Positions 34,701 to 46,490 of a stretch of 64,000 bases of DNA are shown piece by piece. The stretch is from NCBI GenBank assembly GCA_947561715.1, contig OX387204.1:13025001-13089000 (forward strand), given 5' to 3'. Origin of the DNA: Ascidia mentula. Its lineage: Eukaryota; Chordata; Ascidiacea; Phlebobranchia; Ascidiidae. The notes beneath the pieces are model-generated. The model was given only the letters and a program-made list of their open reading frames with translations. It did no database searches and had not been told where the DNA came from. The translations under genes were made by a program, and so were the position numbers. Numbering within the stretch: position 1 is the stretch's first letter; each line of letters starts with the position of its first letter.

Positions 34701-37700
34701 AGTTTGGGCTACAACATATAGAGGAACAACTGGACTAACCCTCAAGTCGTTGCTGCAACTTTCCTGGAAAATCGCTGCCATAAAGACCCAAAGGCCCGTC
34801 GTTGTCGTAGCTGTTGTTGCGTCGCCTCTCACCAACATACGGTTCGACAGAATCATCTTCAGTGCATGTGAACTCAGGGGTTCGCCAAAAACTCTCAATT
34901 TCACCCGGTGCCTTTGATATACCTGTAATATGTGAACAACTGGGAATAATAATTTGCGAAAGGTAACAAATTCAGGACACTTTTAAATATTCAACAACAA
35001 ACTTTCAGTGACACTTCAGGGCTGAGCGGTAACAACTGTAAATGTTGCAAAAATCAAGCTTCGAAAAATCAAGCCTTTTAACATTGGTGGAAATAATATG
35101 ATGCTTCTTATACAGGGTAGAAACGAACCTAAAATCACCTCTACTGACGATGCGTATATATATCAAAACAAACACCTTGCTATTGCCAAAAAACTTTGGC
35201 CAGTCCATAGTTACCTCGTTCCCCATCAGCCGCATCAAAGTTGGCCTCATCAACCCAAATAGGATCTTCCACGGTATTTTCCGGCAACACTTCATCACCT
35301 TCTGCCCTTTCAGGAGAACTGCTTAACCTGTTTCCGCTGCTGCCCTCTAGCGATGCAACACCCTCGTCACTGGAGGAGCGCGAGCGCGCGACGTCAGTCT
35401 CTTCTAGCTTGCCATGCGTGTCTGTCACGCTTGCGTGGTCACCGTCAGGTTGCTCGTTAATGCTTTCAGCTTCGTCAGTGACTTCTATAAAAGGTATGAT
35501 TCAAGTGTGAACATTTCATTTCATTAATGCTGAAGTATCAAATGAACTAGAGGCACCCAATCACAGACAAAATGACAAAATACTGCTATAGGCTTCTAGT
35601 CGCCCGCTATGTGTTAGAACTGTGGAGGTATTTCCTACCAGGTGGAAGAGCGACGTTTATGGTGATCATGTTCGCCATTCTGTCGATGATTTGAAATAAA
35701 TCCGTGTCTTCCAAGGTAATTGGATGGGAGTCGGCGGCCAATTGCTTTTCCTGTCCATTCATCTCATCAACAAAAACCTACGCGTAAATAAAATGATCGT
35801 GCATATCGTAGATTCAAAATGGTGACAAATAATTGTTTTCCATTCTTTTGCATCTATTCGTAGGACAACCACATATGAAAACATGCGAGTAATTCGACGT
35901 AGACCTGAAAACGACAACAAACCTTGGCGCTTCTGTAGAACCCTTCAGACTTTAGAGTTCGAGTTTCAAGTTGCATCAAATGACATTCGCCACTGTATTT
36001 CTCGTACGCCACCAGCAGGTGGTGTGGAGAGCAATGCATACGCTGCACATAAAACGAACCAGTACGTAAAAGCGGACAGAACCGGCGAATACCGGTTTAT
36101 GCAAATCACCAACCTGGGCGATCATGCTCTTTAAGTTCATGACCGTATGTTTTTCGGCGGCTCTTATGATGAAAGGATCATAGAAGGTCATGCCCTCGCG
36201 GTTTGCTACATACACCTGTAAGGGAACAGAGCATTAACAAACTATCAAATGCAGGACAAAAGTTATCTTTGTTTTACGTTAAGATCTGTGGCACGTTAGC
36301 GGGAATGTATTATAAAAGATAGTTATGAATTTTGTGTCTTTATAGCTTGTGGAAAAACTACTTATATTGTTATATTGACCCAAAGGCCAGAAATTAAATT
36401 TGACATCGATTGGCCATGCGGTTTTGAAGTGTTCTTGTGCGACACTAATATACAGACATGCGGCAAGGCTAATCAATAGTCTGGTATGGCCACATTAAAA
36501 AATAAAAGTTACCTTTACAGTAACACCGCCAGACTCGTATCTTTCGAACTGTTGACCGATCTCCCTCGTCTCCAGCAGGAGGTCGAATAAATAAGCCGTT
36601 CGAACTCCTCCTATCCAAGAAAATGTTTAATAAAGCTGTTCTGAAACATGTGGCACATGACACATTGATAACTGTGGCACTTATGACATGTGGCACAGAA
36701 GGCACTTTGACACATGTCGCACAGTGTAAAGCACTTTGAAAAACGATGTAGTCATGTTTTTTTCCCTTTTCAATCAAAATAAAAGCCGTGATTTTTTATG
36801 TTTTGGGACTCTTATAGCAGCAACATGCGACAGATAAAAGCACTGGACACGAAATAAAAAAAATGCTGCATTTACAATGCAAACAGTCGGCTGAATTCCG
36901 AGCAATTTTAACATCGACTGGTATCAATTATCTATACGGGGTATACGTGTGTTGCAATTTTAGAAAGCAAATAGATTTACCGGAATCTTCAAATCAATCA
37001 CGTGTTCCGAAATTCTATAAAATGAACACAAACAAACAAGCAAGCAAGACACACGATATAAGAAATTTCGCATGTTTTTGAGCCACACACTGCTTTTGAT
37101 CTACTTAACGCGGTGCTAATTCGTTGGATGTAAATTATTCATTGGCAAGCATTGGTGATAAACGAAGTCGGACAAATGGCCGAAAATTTTCAGTGGAAAA
37201 AAGAATATCATTGGGGGAAACATTCATTGGCACTTTTAAAAAACTTACTATCTTCTCTAAAACCTGGGCTCTCCGCATTTTTGATATATGGACTTTTTTT
37301 ACTCACGCACTTAATACACGTATGTTGGACAGGGCATGATAAGTATAAACAACTTTGTCGCAAAAACATTGCATAAACCGGTGTTACAAAGGTGGACAAC
37401 CTCAACATTAAACCATAGTAAAATATTTTTAACCGTTTTTGACACCAGTACAGTGACGTCAAAGCTGATCGCGAATTTGTTCCAAACTGTCGACATTAAC
37501 AGTGATCTTTACGACACAACCAATAAAACGTGTTCCGCCAAATCCAATTCGGGAATTAGCATCGCGAGAAGCGAAAACACTGAATTTCATACAACGAAAC
37601 CAAAACCACAGCGCGCCGAAACAGAGCCTTCCTTGTACAATGCCTCGGGCTGTGAATTAGGGAATAAACTTTGACTGCTCACCGACAAGTTCGCTGAGTG

Positions 37701-40700
37701 TGACGTCAGCCCGTTCGTAGTCTACGTCAAAGGATCGATCGAGAACATCGTTGATATGATCGTACTTGACAAGACGGCATCTTTCCACTGGGACCACACT
37801 TGGGTCTAGGGACAGAAGATATACTGTAGTGGACGGTGTGAAATAGGTTTTGGAATCAAGGGGCCAAACAGAATACAACACACAATTGTGGTCGGAATAA
37901 TAGTTAAAAAATGAACACTAAACAAATCTACAATAAACCTATTTAGCCTATGAGGTCTTGTAAGATTACGTCAATGACTTAGAGTTAAATTGGGAATGGT
38001 TTTATTGCGTCATATTAAACGCAAACACGAGTAAATGTTAAGCGGATTAAAACTTAATCAGAGATTTGTAATTTTATATTTTGCCTTTTTCTTGATCATT
38101 CTGTAACAAAAACACATTTTTCCCCAATAAGTTGTGATTTTTTGTGTGCTTTTACGCTTAATTACTTGAAAAAGCATTTTGAAAAACTTCCAAAACACCG
38201 ATCGGGTGCATTCCTCTGAACGTCATAATTGTGGCATTTTGCGACGGGTGGCGAACCAAATTTGGCAAACGTGTCCTGCGTCGTGCGCCCTGTTTTAGTT
38301 TTTAAACTATTAATGCACAAAGCGTCTATTGTAAAACAGACATGGGCAAAGTGCGGTCTGCCGGGGTCGGCATAAATTTTTGTCACCCAAAAAGTTGTTT
38401 AAAGCAGTTTAATGTAATTTTATTGGTATTTAAATGGTATTTGATTTTGGTATTTAAATGGTAATTATTGTATAAAGGTTTGTTTATTAACTGTAGTGTA
38501 AACAATCTTTTTCCACATTCACCCTTATGCATTGGTTAAACCGTCAAAGTTTTGGTAATATCTGGCCCGCGAGCTGAAATGGTTGCCCAGTCTCATAAAA
38601 TCACCAACCTAGTTTGAGGACAGTGTGAGCTTGTTGCATGGCATCAGGGAGGGTGGTTTCCTTGTGGAACTCGAAACTCTCTTCCACGATGGATTGAATT
38701 TGACATTTGAAAAGGGAATGATGACGACAAAAGAGCTGAAAGGATATAAAAAATCGCTTAGTCGTCGGTATAATTAACCGTTGCAAAACATTGGGCACTC
38801 GCGACGTTGAAGCCTGCTTTCAGGCCCAGTAACAAAACATCCATGGGTTTATGAGTAGGAATAATAAGTCACATACTCTTATGGCACACATATTTTTCTC
38901 GTGTTCAAGACGCATCCTTCTGTTTCTTTCCTCCTGTTCCTCGCGCTTCATCAGGAGTTTTATGTGTTCAGGCAAGGAGTCGGTCGGCATGAATTCTAAA
39001 AAAGGAGAAAAGTGTTCGACTCCAGTGAGCAACTTCAAGTGAAGTGGCATAATATTTGTATATTATATCTAATGCAAAACCACTAACCAGGTTTGGCAAA
39101 CTTTTAATACACGCTAAAAACATATATATAGGCATTAAAAAAACAGTTTACCTGAATTCATAGCTGGATCAATCTTCCTGTACATCAGCATGTAGGCATT
39201 GGTTGAACTAAAAAACAAAATTTAAGCTTGCTATAATTTTGCCCATACGTCAGCATGAAAGTACATTATCAGATCAATATCAACAATTGGACGGAATCAT
39301 GGAGTCGATCGGTAGCTTGTGCAACCCAACATAGGAAACAAACGTTTTTGTTTGCTGATTTCATCTGATTTTATATTTCTCTCGTCTTTCGGGTCTGATG
39401 ATAATATTGGCATTCTTATGTAAACATTTAATTTATTGTGACATGGGGCCTGACGGCACTAATCGTTTAGCTTTTGCTTGGCTAGTCCAACTTGTTTTAT
39501 TCCATGGTTGCACCTAGTAAGTCTAGTAACCACATAGCGAAAGTCTTTGTCTGGTCGCCTGAAATATGCTTCGGGTTCGACCGTACAGTCCGATACAGTT
39601 TACAGCAGCAACAGTGCATGACCTGACAAACAACTTCAACTCAAAGTTACAGCAAGCTTTCTGGTGACCACCAGTCCAATGCAGCGACGTACACGTATTT
39701 GGAAGCTATAAACGAACGCCAAGTCGAATTTCATACAAATGTAATTAAGTCTGCACGCTTTTCTCCTTGCAAATTGACGAATCAACTGATGTATTCCAGG
39801 AAAGGAACACTTAAATAATTGCCAACTACTTCTCTAAACATTTTGGGAAGTCCCACAGCAGTCTGAAACTACTACATCAATGACTTCTGCAATTTGAGAC
39901 ATGCCACCAGACAAAGGTATGTTATTTGTATCGGATGAAACCAGTGGGATGCAGGAATTGTGTGGCCAAGCAGTTAAACCAACTTCAATGATTTACTGTA
40001 CCAATGATTAACCAGCTGAGTTTTGCATCACAAGAAAGTTTTTACCTTGAAAAAGACGAATAGTAAGTGGAGGAACTTGGATAGGGGGATCCCCCAAAAG
40101 TTTTTTCTATCTCAGTCTGAGTCACAGGTGAAACTATCTGTAAGGAGCATAAACAACATTAGCACAAATTAAATAAAGTAACTGAAGTATTTGACTGTTT
40201 GTGCAAGATGTTCGTGATAACATTGAATTTCATACCTGATCGTTGAAGCTGTACCAGCGACCATTTTCGAAAGATTTAATGTAGGCATAATAGTGACCGC
40301 CTGCAGCACTACCCGAATGCACCATGATTGAAAAGAGTTCATACACGAAAGGTCCGTCCTGTTATAAAAAGAAAACTCAATGAAATTGATAACAGCTTAG
40401 AATAAAGAGTAATTCCCTGAGAATAAAGAGTAAACCAGGAAAAAAATACAGAATCAAAGTCAATTACAAATGGATCAGTGACAAAATTCTAAAAAGACTG
40501 CTATTCAATAGCGATTGCATGCATATAAAAGTGAAATCATGCTTGCATGAGTTGAATTAATGATTCTGTCTGTAACAAAACCTGTAGTTCCCAAAAATTC
40601 ATTAGCTTGAAATTTAAGACATGAAGCATAACAAGAGTTTTTCTTACCTGCATGAATTCTTGGATCTGTTCCTGATCATTAACCCACCAACTGGAGCTTG

Positions 40701-43700
40701 TCCGATGCTTGCGACAAGCGGAAGAAGAGGACTTCTGTGATTCTATGTCAATACCTTCATCCACACTGCTTGCCTCCTCTTCTTCCTCACTGCTGTTCCT
40801 TGCATCACCACTGCCACCATCCCGAGCAGATACACCAGCTCCTCCACTGGGAACAGAACTTTGGTCGATGTCGTGCCCGCTATCATGACTGCTCGAGTCC
40901 TCATCTTGCACTTCTATAAAAAAAACTAATTTAGCACATCATGCCATTCAATATGTTTGCCAAAAATTCTTTATGCCACATTCCAAATGACTATTATTTA
41001 TTGGTATTTGTTTTCTAATCATAACGCAAATTTGAAACAATCATAATGCAAAAAAAAGAAGTAAGGACTATTACGTTGGTTCAGGCATTCATGTCTTAAC
41101 CACAATTGGCAAGTAAACTGAAAGTTAAAAGGATGTTGTTCAGTTGTGTTGATGTTCATTACTTACCAATCTGATTTTCCAATTTAGGATTTTCAGTTAC
41201 AGCATTTATTGGGTCATCTTCACTTGCAGGTTCAGATTTCTATAAAATAGCAACAAAACCCAGTAACGTTAAGGTCCAAATCGATCAATATGTAAAACAA
41301 ACACTGTTTTTGACTCACACTCATTTGTAACAACAGACATAAGATCATGGCCAAAAGGTGCCAAAGAAATCAATATACACCAGAGAAGAATAGTTTACCT
41401 GGTCTTTCGCAATAAATGAATTTAGATTGAGAATCTCTGGGAACCACATTCTGTCATTCAGTTTAATTCGGTGCATGGTCTGATAGTCGAAATCAAATCT
41501 TTTCAACTGCAAGGTCAGGAGATAGGGAAACCTACAAAGTTGGTTGTAAATAAATGCTCCACCGACAGGCAGCAATAGAGCGACTATTTCTTTCAAAAGA
41601 AAATCAAGAATTTAAGAGAGAACAAAAACGCGACACTGCAGTTTAAAATCCCAATTTTTATAGCCCAACATATCATGAATTAACCAACCACTCAAAACAT
41701 ACATAATAAAAGTATCTAATGACACATTACTAGTTATCAATATACAAAAAGCTAATGACTAGTTTGTGTTTAAACTCTTGAGGTGCAGAGACACATGAAT
41801 AACCAAAACTTGTCAAACAAAAACATGCACTGTGTGTTACACATATTATGCGGACACAAACTTCATATATTCCATTTACTTTGTAAACTTGAGGCCTTTT
41901 TTTGCATCACACTTCTTTGCACATTTTTCACAGAAATACTGATTGCTTTCATCAAGTGTTTCTGGTTCCACGAATGCATTAAGACCCTCCATCTATGGAA
42001 AAAAATGAAGGCAGATACAAAACCTTATTGTCATAGCACACTTCAGTATCATAATCACTGTTGGTAAATAATTGGATAATAAACTTACCACAGACTTATA
42101 ACTTGTGGACGATCCAAAAGGTCTGATGGTTATTGGGACATCGAGGAATGTATCGTCCCTTGCACTCTCATGACTGCACTCACAACATTGCACATAATCC
42201 TTCATATTCCCTTAATTTGTAAACAATCAAATTACATTGATATACAATTAAAATACTGGAGTCATGAACCTTGTGTAGTGTTTTACCAACTTTGTGTAAC
42301 GGACTATGTCTGAAGACACACCACAGTATACATTACCTTCATAAAGACATTTGATAAGGTCAGCCTGATCTGTTCCCTCAAATTTCTTTTCCAGGGCATC
42401 AAACATTACTCTGCACAGCTCTTGAATGTCATGTTGTTGCCAAGCTGCACACATAAAACATTAGTGACTAAATCACCAACACTTGAAAATAATAACAGAC
42501 ATATAGTTTTGGTTGTTTTTCACAAAAGTTAGATTTAATTTAACCAAAATTAAAGTTTATGAGAAATATTTAAGTTTTGAAAAATTATGAAATACTTATT
42601 TAAATGGCCTCACAAACCCAACTAATAATGTAATTATTATACTACAGTACAAAAAAAAAATATTAGTGCAGTTATGTTTAATGACGCATATCAGGCCTTG
42701 GAGTTCTATTAATCACAATCTGGGCAGTGATTTATTCAGTTAAGTTATCAACATACCTTCACTGCTATCCCATCCAAAACTGCAAGTCAGACCAGTTGTT
42801 TCAACAGATTGCTTGCTTGTTGTCTGCAGCAAGAGGAAAAGTCTTTGTAACTGATATGGAATGCTGGTGTTGGTTTCATCCTTCTTGTCATGCTCCCACC
42901 TGCAGAATACAAACACCACAACTTCACATATGAGCCATTATGGTTTGATTAGAACGCAGCTTCAACCCAGACTGTGCAAAATTTTTCACACAAAATGTCT
43001 ATATTATAAAGTTGTCTTTGAAACAATGTTTTTTCATAAAAATGAAATGAGGTATTATGGTTGGATTTATTTGTTCCTTAATAAGAAAAAAAATTTGCAC
43101 ACAATTTTTGCATATATGCTAGGAATGTCCAGCAGCACTTATCCCAAGCAAACATATCGCAAGAAGCTTCGAATAGTTGAATTCACAAAAAAATAGAATC
43201 TCTAACTTTGCTGATGAAAAAACAATAAACAACATCAGATCGGTGAACCAAGCCACCCTGGTAGGCTGACGATCGATACCGTATCTATAGTGGGTGAGTA
43301 GAGCTTTGTTACAAAAATTCAACTTGGCTCGAATTGGTTTAGAATAAAGGTTCCTCGACTCAAACAAGTGAATCATATTTAGGTCAATCTAAATTCACTG
43401 ACTTACTTATACATGGTGTTCCTAAATTCTGGGGTCATGTACAAAGTTTGAATAAGGCTGTTCAAGTAGCAGGTCATGGCTTGATTGACCAGACCAACAT
43501 ATCTAATATTGTTGGTGATCAATTGGAGCTCATTGGTGTCTGTTGATGTAGTTTCTTCTGTGCCAAGTTTGTCCATCTCCTGTGTAATCAATAAGAGATG
43601 TTATGTGTTAGTCAAACTGAGCTACAAGCCATCTGTTATGTAAGGCTTAGATAAGGCTGCATGCCTTATTTTTTTGTGTCATGTGATGACAAAAAGAAGC

Positions 43701-46183
43701 ATTAAAACAGCAGGTTCAATGATAGGTAAATTTTAAACATTTTTTAACAAAATCTTTATATGGCTAGTTTGCAAAGGACTCAGGATTATTTATAATATTT
43801 TATGGCTAGTTGAAGCAAAATAAACAACAAATCTTTATGAATCTGATATTTTTACAAATATTTACAACAATTTTGCATCACATATTTAAATTTTCGAAAA
43901 CATCATGTTACAGATCATGGTCAGTCTCTTAATCACAGATTAGGAATTTTACCGCTACGCACATCATGTATTGCCTCCATCAACAGATCAGAATTGCCTC
44001 AAGGCATTTTATCATATCATGTTGATTGTAAATGCCCATCACATCAAAGACTGACATAAGTACTTCATATGAAACAATATATATACCTTATTACTACAAG
44101 GTTTTACAAGACAACTAAACTAACAGGTGACAAAATAGAAGAAAAAAAAAGGCAATTTGTAAATTTGTATATATACAAGATGATGACAGATTCTTGATTA
44201 GACATTACAACATTTCTATGAAATTTATTACCTCAGATTTCTCAAATGACGACAAGGCCATTCTTCGGTGGTGACCCCTGGTTTTGACAGGATTTTCTGG
44301 AATACTTGAAATGGGTGGTGGAGGTGGAATACTGGCATCAGTGTTCTGTAATATTTGAAATGTTATCTTTGTATCCACATACATTCATATTTGTGGTTAA
44401 TAACGATTATTGGCATGGTTTGTTTACTTTGTAAATGGCAATCAGTTTGAAAATATTCTTGAACGGTGGCAACAAATATACTAAATCGAAAAAAGTATTT
44501 TGTCAATAAAATGACGACACTTTGAACAGTACAACAACAATCAGTTGCAACATTTGAAAAAAAGCCAAACAGAATAATAAACTTTTACTAAACCTTTTTT
44601 AGAGCTTTTCATGGGACAAATTATATACTAGCCCACAAAAATACCCACAGCGTCCTTTTTATTTTTTCCACCTTTTTTATTTTCACAATGAATCACTTTA
44701 CTTGCCTTTGAGGGGTGTACAATTTCTATTGCTTCTCCTTCTCTTTGGCGAATTTGTAAGAAGTTTTTCTGAGCTACGCTAAACTGAAAAAAATCAAGGT
44801 TTTGGCTTGTGGAAGTTTCATCAATCACAATCTCGACACTTGTATCATCAGAAGGAGTCGTGTCTTCTTTGATAAAGATTAGGTCAAAAGTTCCACTCAC
44901 ATATCTTGCTTTTGTACAAACTTCCTGTACAGAAACATCAATTGATTTGATTAATTGCCAGTAAAAGTGTATTGCAACCTAAAGTTCATTACAATCCGTT
45001 CCATGGGAATATTCGCCAATTAGAACAGTTTCTTTATCTATATATATAAATATTAACTACAACCATTTGCTATCAGCTGATGTTTTTCCAAAACTTTCAA
45101 TATTTCGATATTAAGGTAAGTCACGACTACAAAGGAACTAGTACAGTGCTACAAGATAAACCGGTGCAAACGTTGACAACTGAAAAAACAGCCCTCTAAG
45201 TAACAAATGTTGGGGCTTGGTAAACTAATGTTTACTTTTTGGTGTACATACCAATGGTATGACTGGTATGTTATACCGTATGACCATGTGTTTTGGTTTT
45301 CCAAAACAACAAAAACATATATTAAACACAATAACATTTATACAAATTATAAAAAGTTAAGTTTCGTACCAGCTATTACTAAAACTATAAATACAATTAT
45401 TTACATGTAGCTTTTATTTGAGTAAATGCTGTAAATCATTAACTGGGCATCATAAAAGTTTAAAACTATTTCATATTGTCAATTAACTTGGGAAACATAA
45501 ACTTGGCCAGTAAAACTGACAACCATGCAGGCATGCACACTGAAACTAGCTTCAAAACTGGGACATACTGAGTATAAATTGGCGGCACTAGTGGACAAGG
45601 ACATCTTGAGAAAAAATCTGCCATTCTCTGGGTTCACTACGTCTTTTACCACACAGATGCATTCCACATCAGTCTCCAGCACAGTAGTCTTAAAAAAACA
45701 ACAATTGTATGCAAATAAGCACAAGCATAGACGTCGATTATTTCACGTTTTGGTCAATATTAAGGGTGACTTTTCCAGGTTTTAGAAACATTTCGTCAGT
45801 CGTATCGCTCTAAACATAGGAAAACAACGCAAATTTCGTTTCGTGTCACTTTGTTGCATAACAATCCACGAGACACTCGTGTTTGTCCTGATTGTGACAG
45901 TGATAATGTGACAATACAGGTCGTTTGAAACTAACTTAACGCATAGTATAACATATATATATGTGGTTTTTCTGACAGTCATTTTTAATTTCAACAAAAT
46001 CCAGGGGTGACAATGCATGCGTTGTCCTCCCTGTTTGTTTGTGAGGGGTGACATGTCACCCCAGTCACCCCTAAATTGACGCCTATGAGCACAAGTACTA
46101 TGTTCTATTGCAACTAGGTTTATCAGGGAGCGATCATTCAAAAGCAAAAATAACCTTACCTCCTCGGCTGGGACAAGTGCCAT
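28795..46183 (-). CDS. USP47: Ubiquitin carboxyl-terminal hydrolase 47 (USP47 orthologue)
   Basis: Thirty-four phase-consistent exons run from ATG 46183 to stop 28795-28797, giving 1,734 residues. N to C: 46160-46183, 45569-45688, 44697-44924, 44232-44345, 43407-43579, 42757-42899, 42337-42444, 42089-42210, 41880-41992, 41399-41531, 41167-41239, 40648-40913, 40236-40358, 40046-40137, 39152-39207, 38877-38995, 38609-38735, 37683-37805, 36513-36610, 36114-36215, 35923-36042, 35639-35777, 35215-35484, 34740-34922, 34056-34205, 32865-33692, 32625-32746, 32084-32218, 31469-31587, 31064-31196, 30387-30569, 29678-29808, 29346-29458, 28795-28916. It is a cysteine protease that removes ubiquitin. The Cys box ([10 protein letters not shown]) puts catalytic Cys at about 199; the His box ([15 protein letters not shown]) puts His at about 561; WYSFND supplies the third residue. 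Zinc-type CxxC pairs are in exons 8 and 9. Ubiquitin-like domains fill the C-terminal half, ending in KALKIY as in other USP47 proteins. The length exceeds the roughly 1,375 residues of human USP47, chiefly through low-complexity exons 23-26. Confidence 0.93.
30706..30947. mobile_element. Probable hAT-like MITE in USP47 intron
   Basis: An 11-bp direct repeat (AGGCCTTTGCT) at 30706-30716 and 30937-30947 brackets a segment whose ends carry partly inverted GCTTCC...GGAAGC and GGGTCGCGAA...GCTCGCGAAC strings. The duplicated flank and the GGAAGCACTG end suggest a non-autonomous hAT element with a worn left end. It lies between the exons at 30387-30569 and 31064-31196. Confidence 0.5.
32510..32537 (-). 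other. Hammerhead-like core string in USP47 intron
   Basis: The minus strand reads CTGATGA, a short spacer, then GAAAC. Similar arrangements occur at 9609-9583, 56950-56927 and 58266-58240, all on the minus strand. Stem II here is weak (GG/CC). Confidence 0.2.
39640..39990 (+). pseudogene. hAT transposase fossil in USP47 intron
   Basis: The plus strand at about 39752-39810 reads [19 protein letters not shown] then a stop. The LQIDESTD string is the typical catalytic-core neighbourhood of hAT (ZBED/SCAND-like) transposases. Flanking sequence shows only broken frames. It sits in the 0.84-kb intron between USP47 exons 39152-39207 and 40046-40137. Confidence 0.5.
45930..46100. repeat. Probable dispersed-repeat fragment in first USP47 intron
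   Basis: The string CACCCCTAAATTGACGCC, with neighbouring GGGGTGAC and GTCACCCC inverted motifs, looks like the end of a DNA transposon. Boundaries could not be fixed. Confidence 0.25.
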
Positions 46184-46260
46184 CTCAAACAACTTCTTTA
46201 ATCCAACTTATTTTTTTGCATAATTACATCACCATGTTTGACATACACTACTTTCAGTTG

Positions 46261-46392
46261 CTAAAATTAAAAAATAAAAAGGCATAAAATTTGCACCATT
46301 ATCTTGGGGTTCATATTTGTAGTTAAAGGCAAGTTACAATCCAAGTCCTTAGTGATGGTTAAGTGTGGTAAGTTTGTAGTAAAGTATTTAAT
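46261..46392 (-). promoter_or_regulatory. Possible operon junction: polyA signal plus trans-splice-type acceptor
   Basis: Reading on the minus strand between SLC30A5 and USP47, ATTAAA occurs at 46392-46387, about 100 nt after the SLC30A5 stop. A long T-rich tract ends in TTTTAG at 46261, 77 nt before the USP47 ATG. This order (polyA signal, pyrimidine tract, AG, downstream ATG) is what a spliced-leader operon junction looks like. No spliced leader gene is visible in the window, so this is inference. Confidence 0.3.
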
Positions 46393-46490
46393 TATACATC
46401 CAAAGGTTCCAAATCAATATTGCACATAACAAAAAAAAACATTGTATAAACAAAGAAAAAAACTGGATAAAATACACAAAAAATGGTAAT

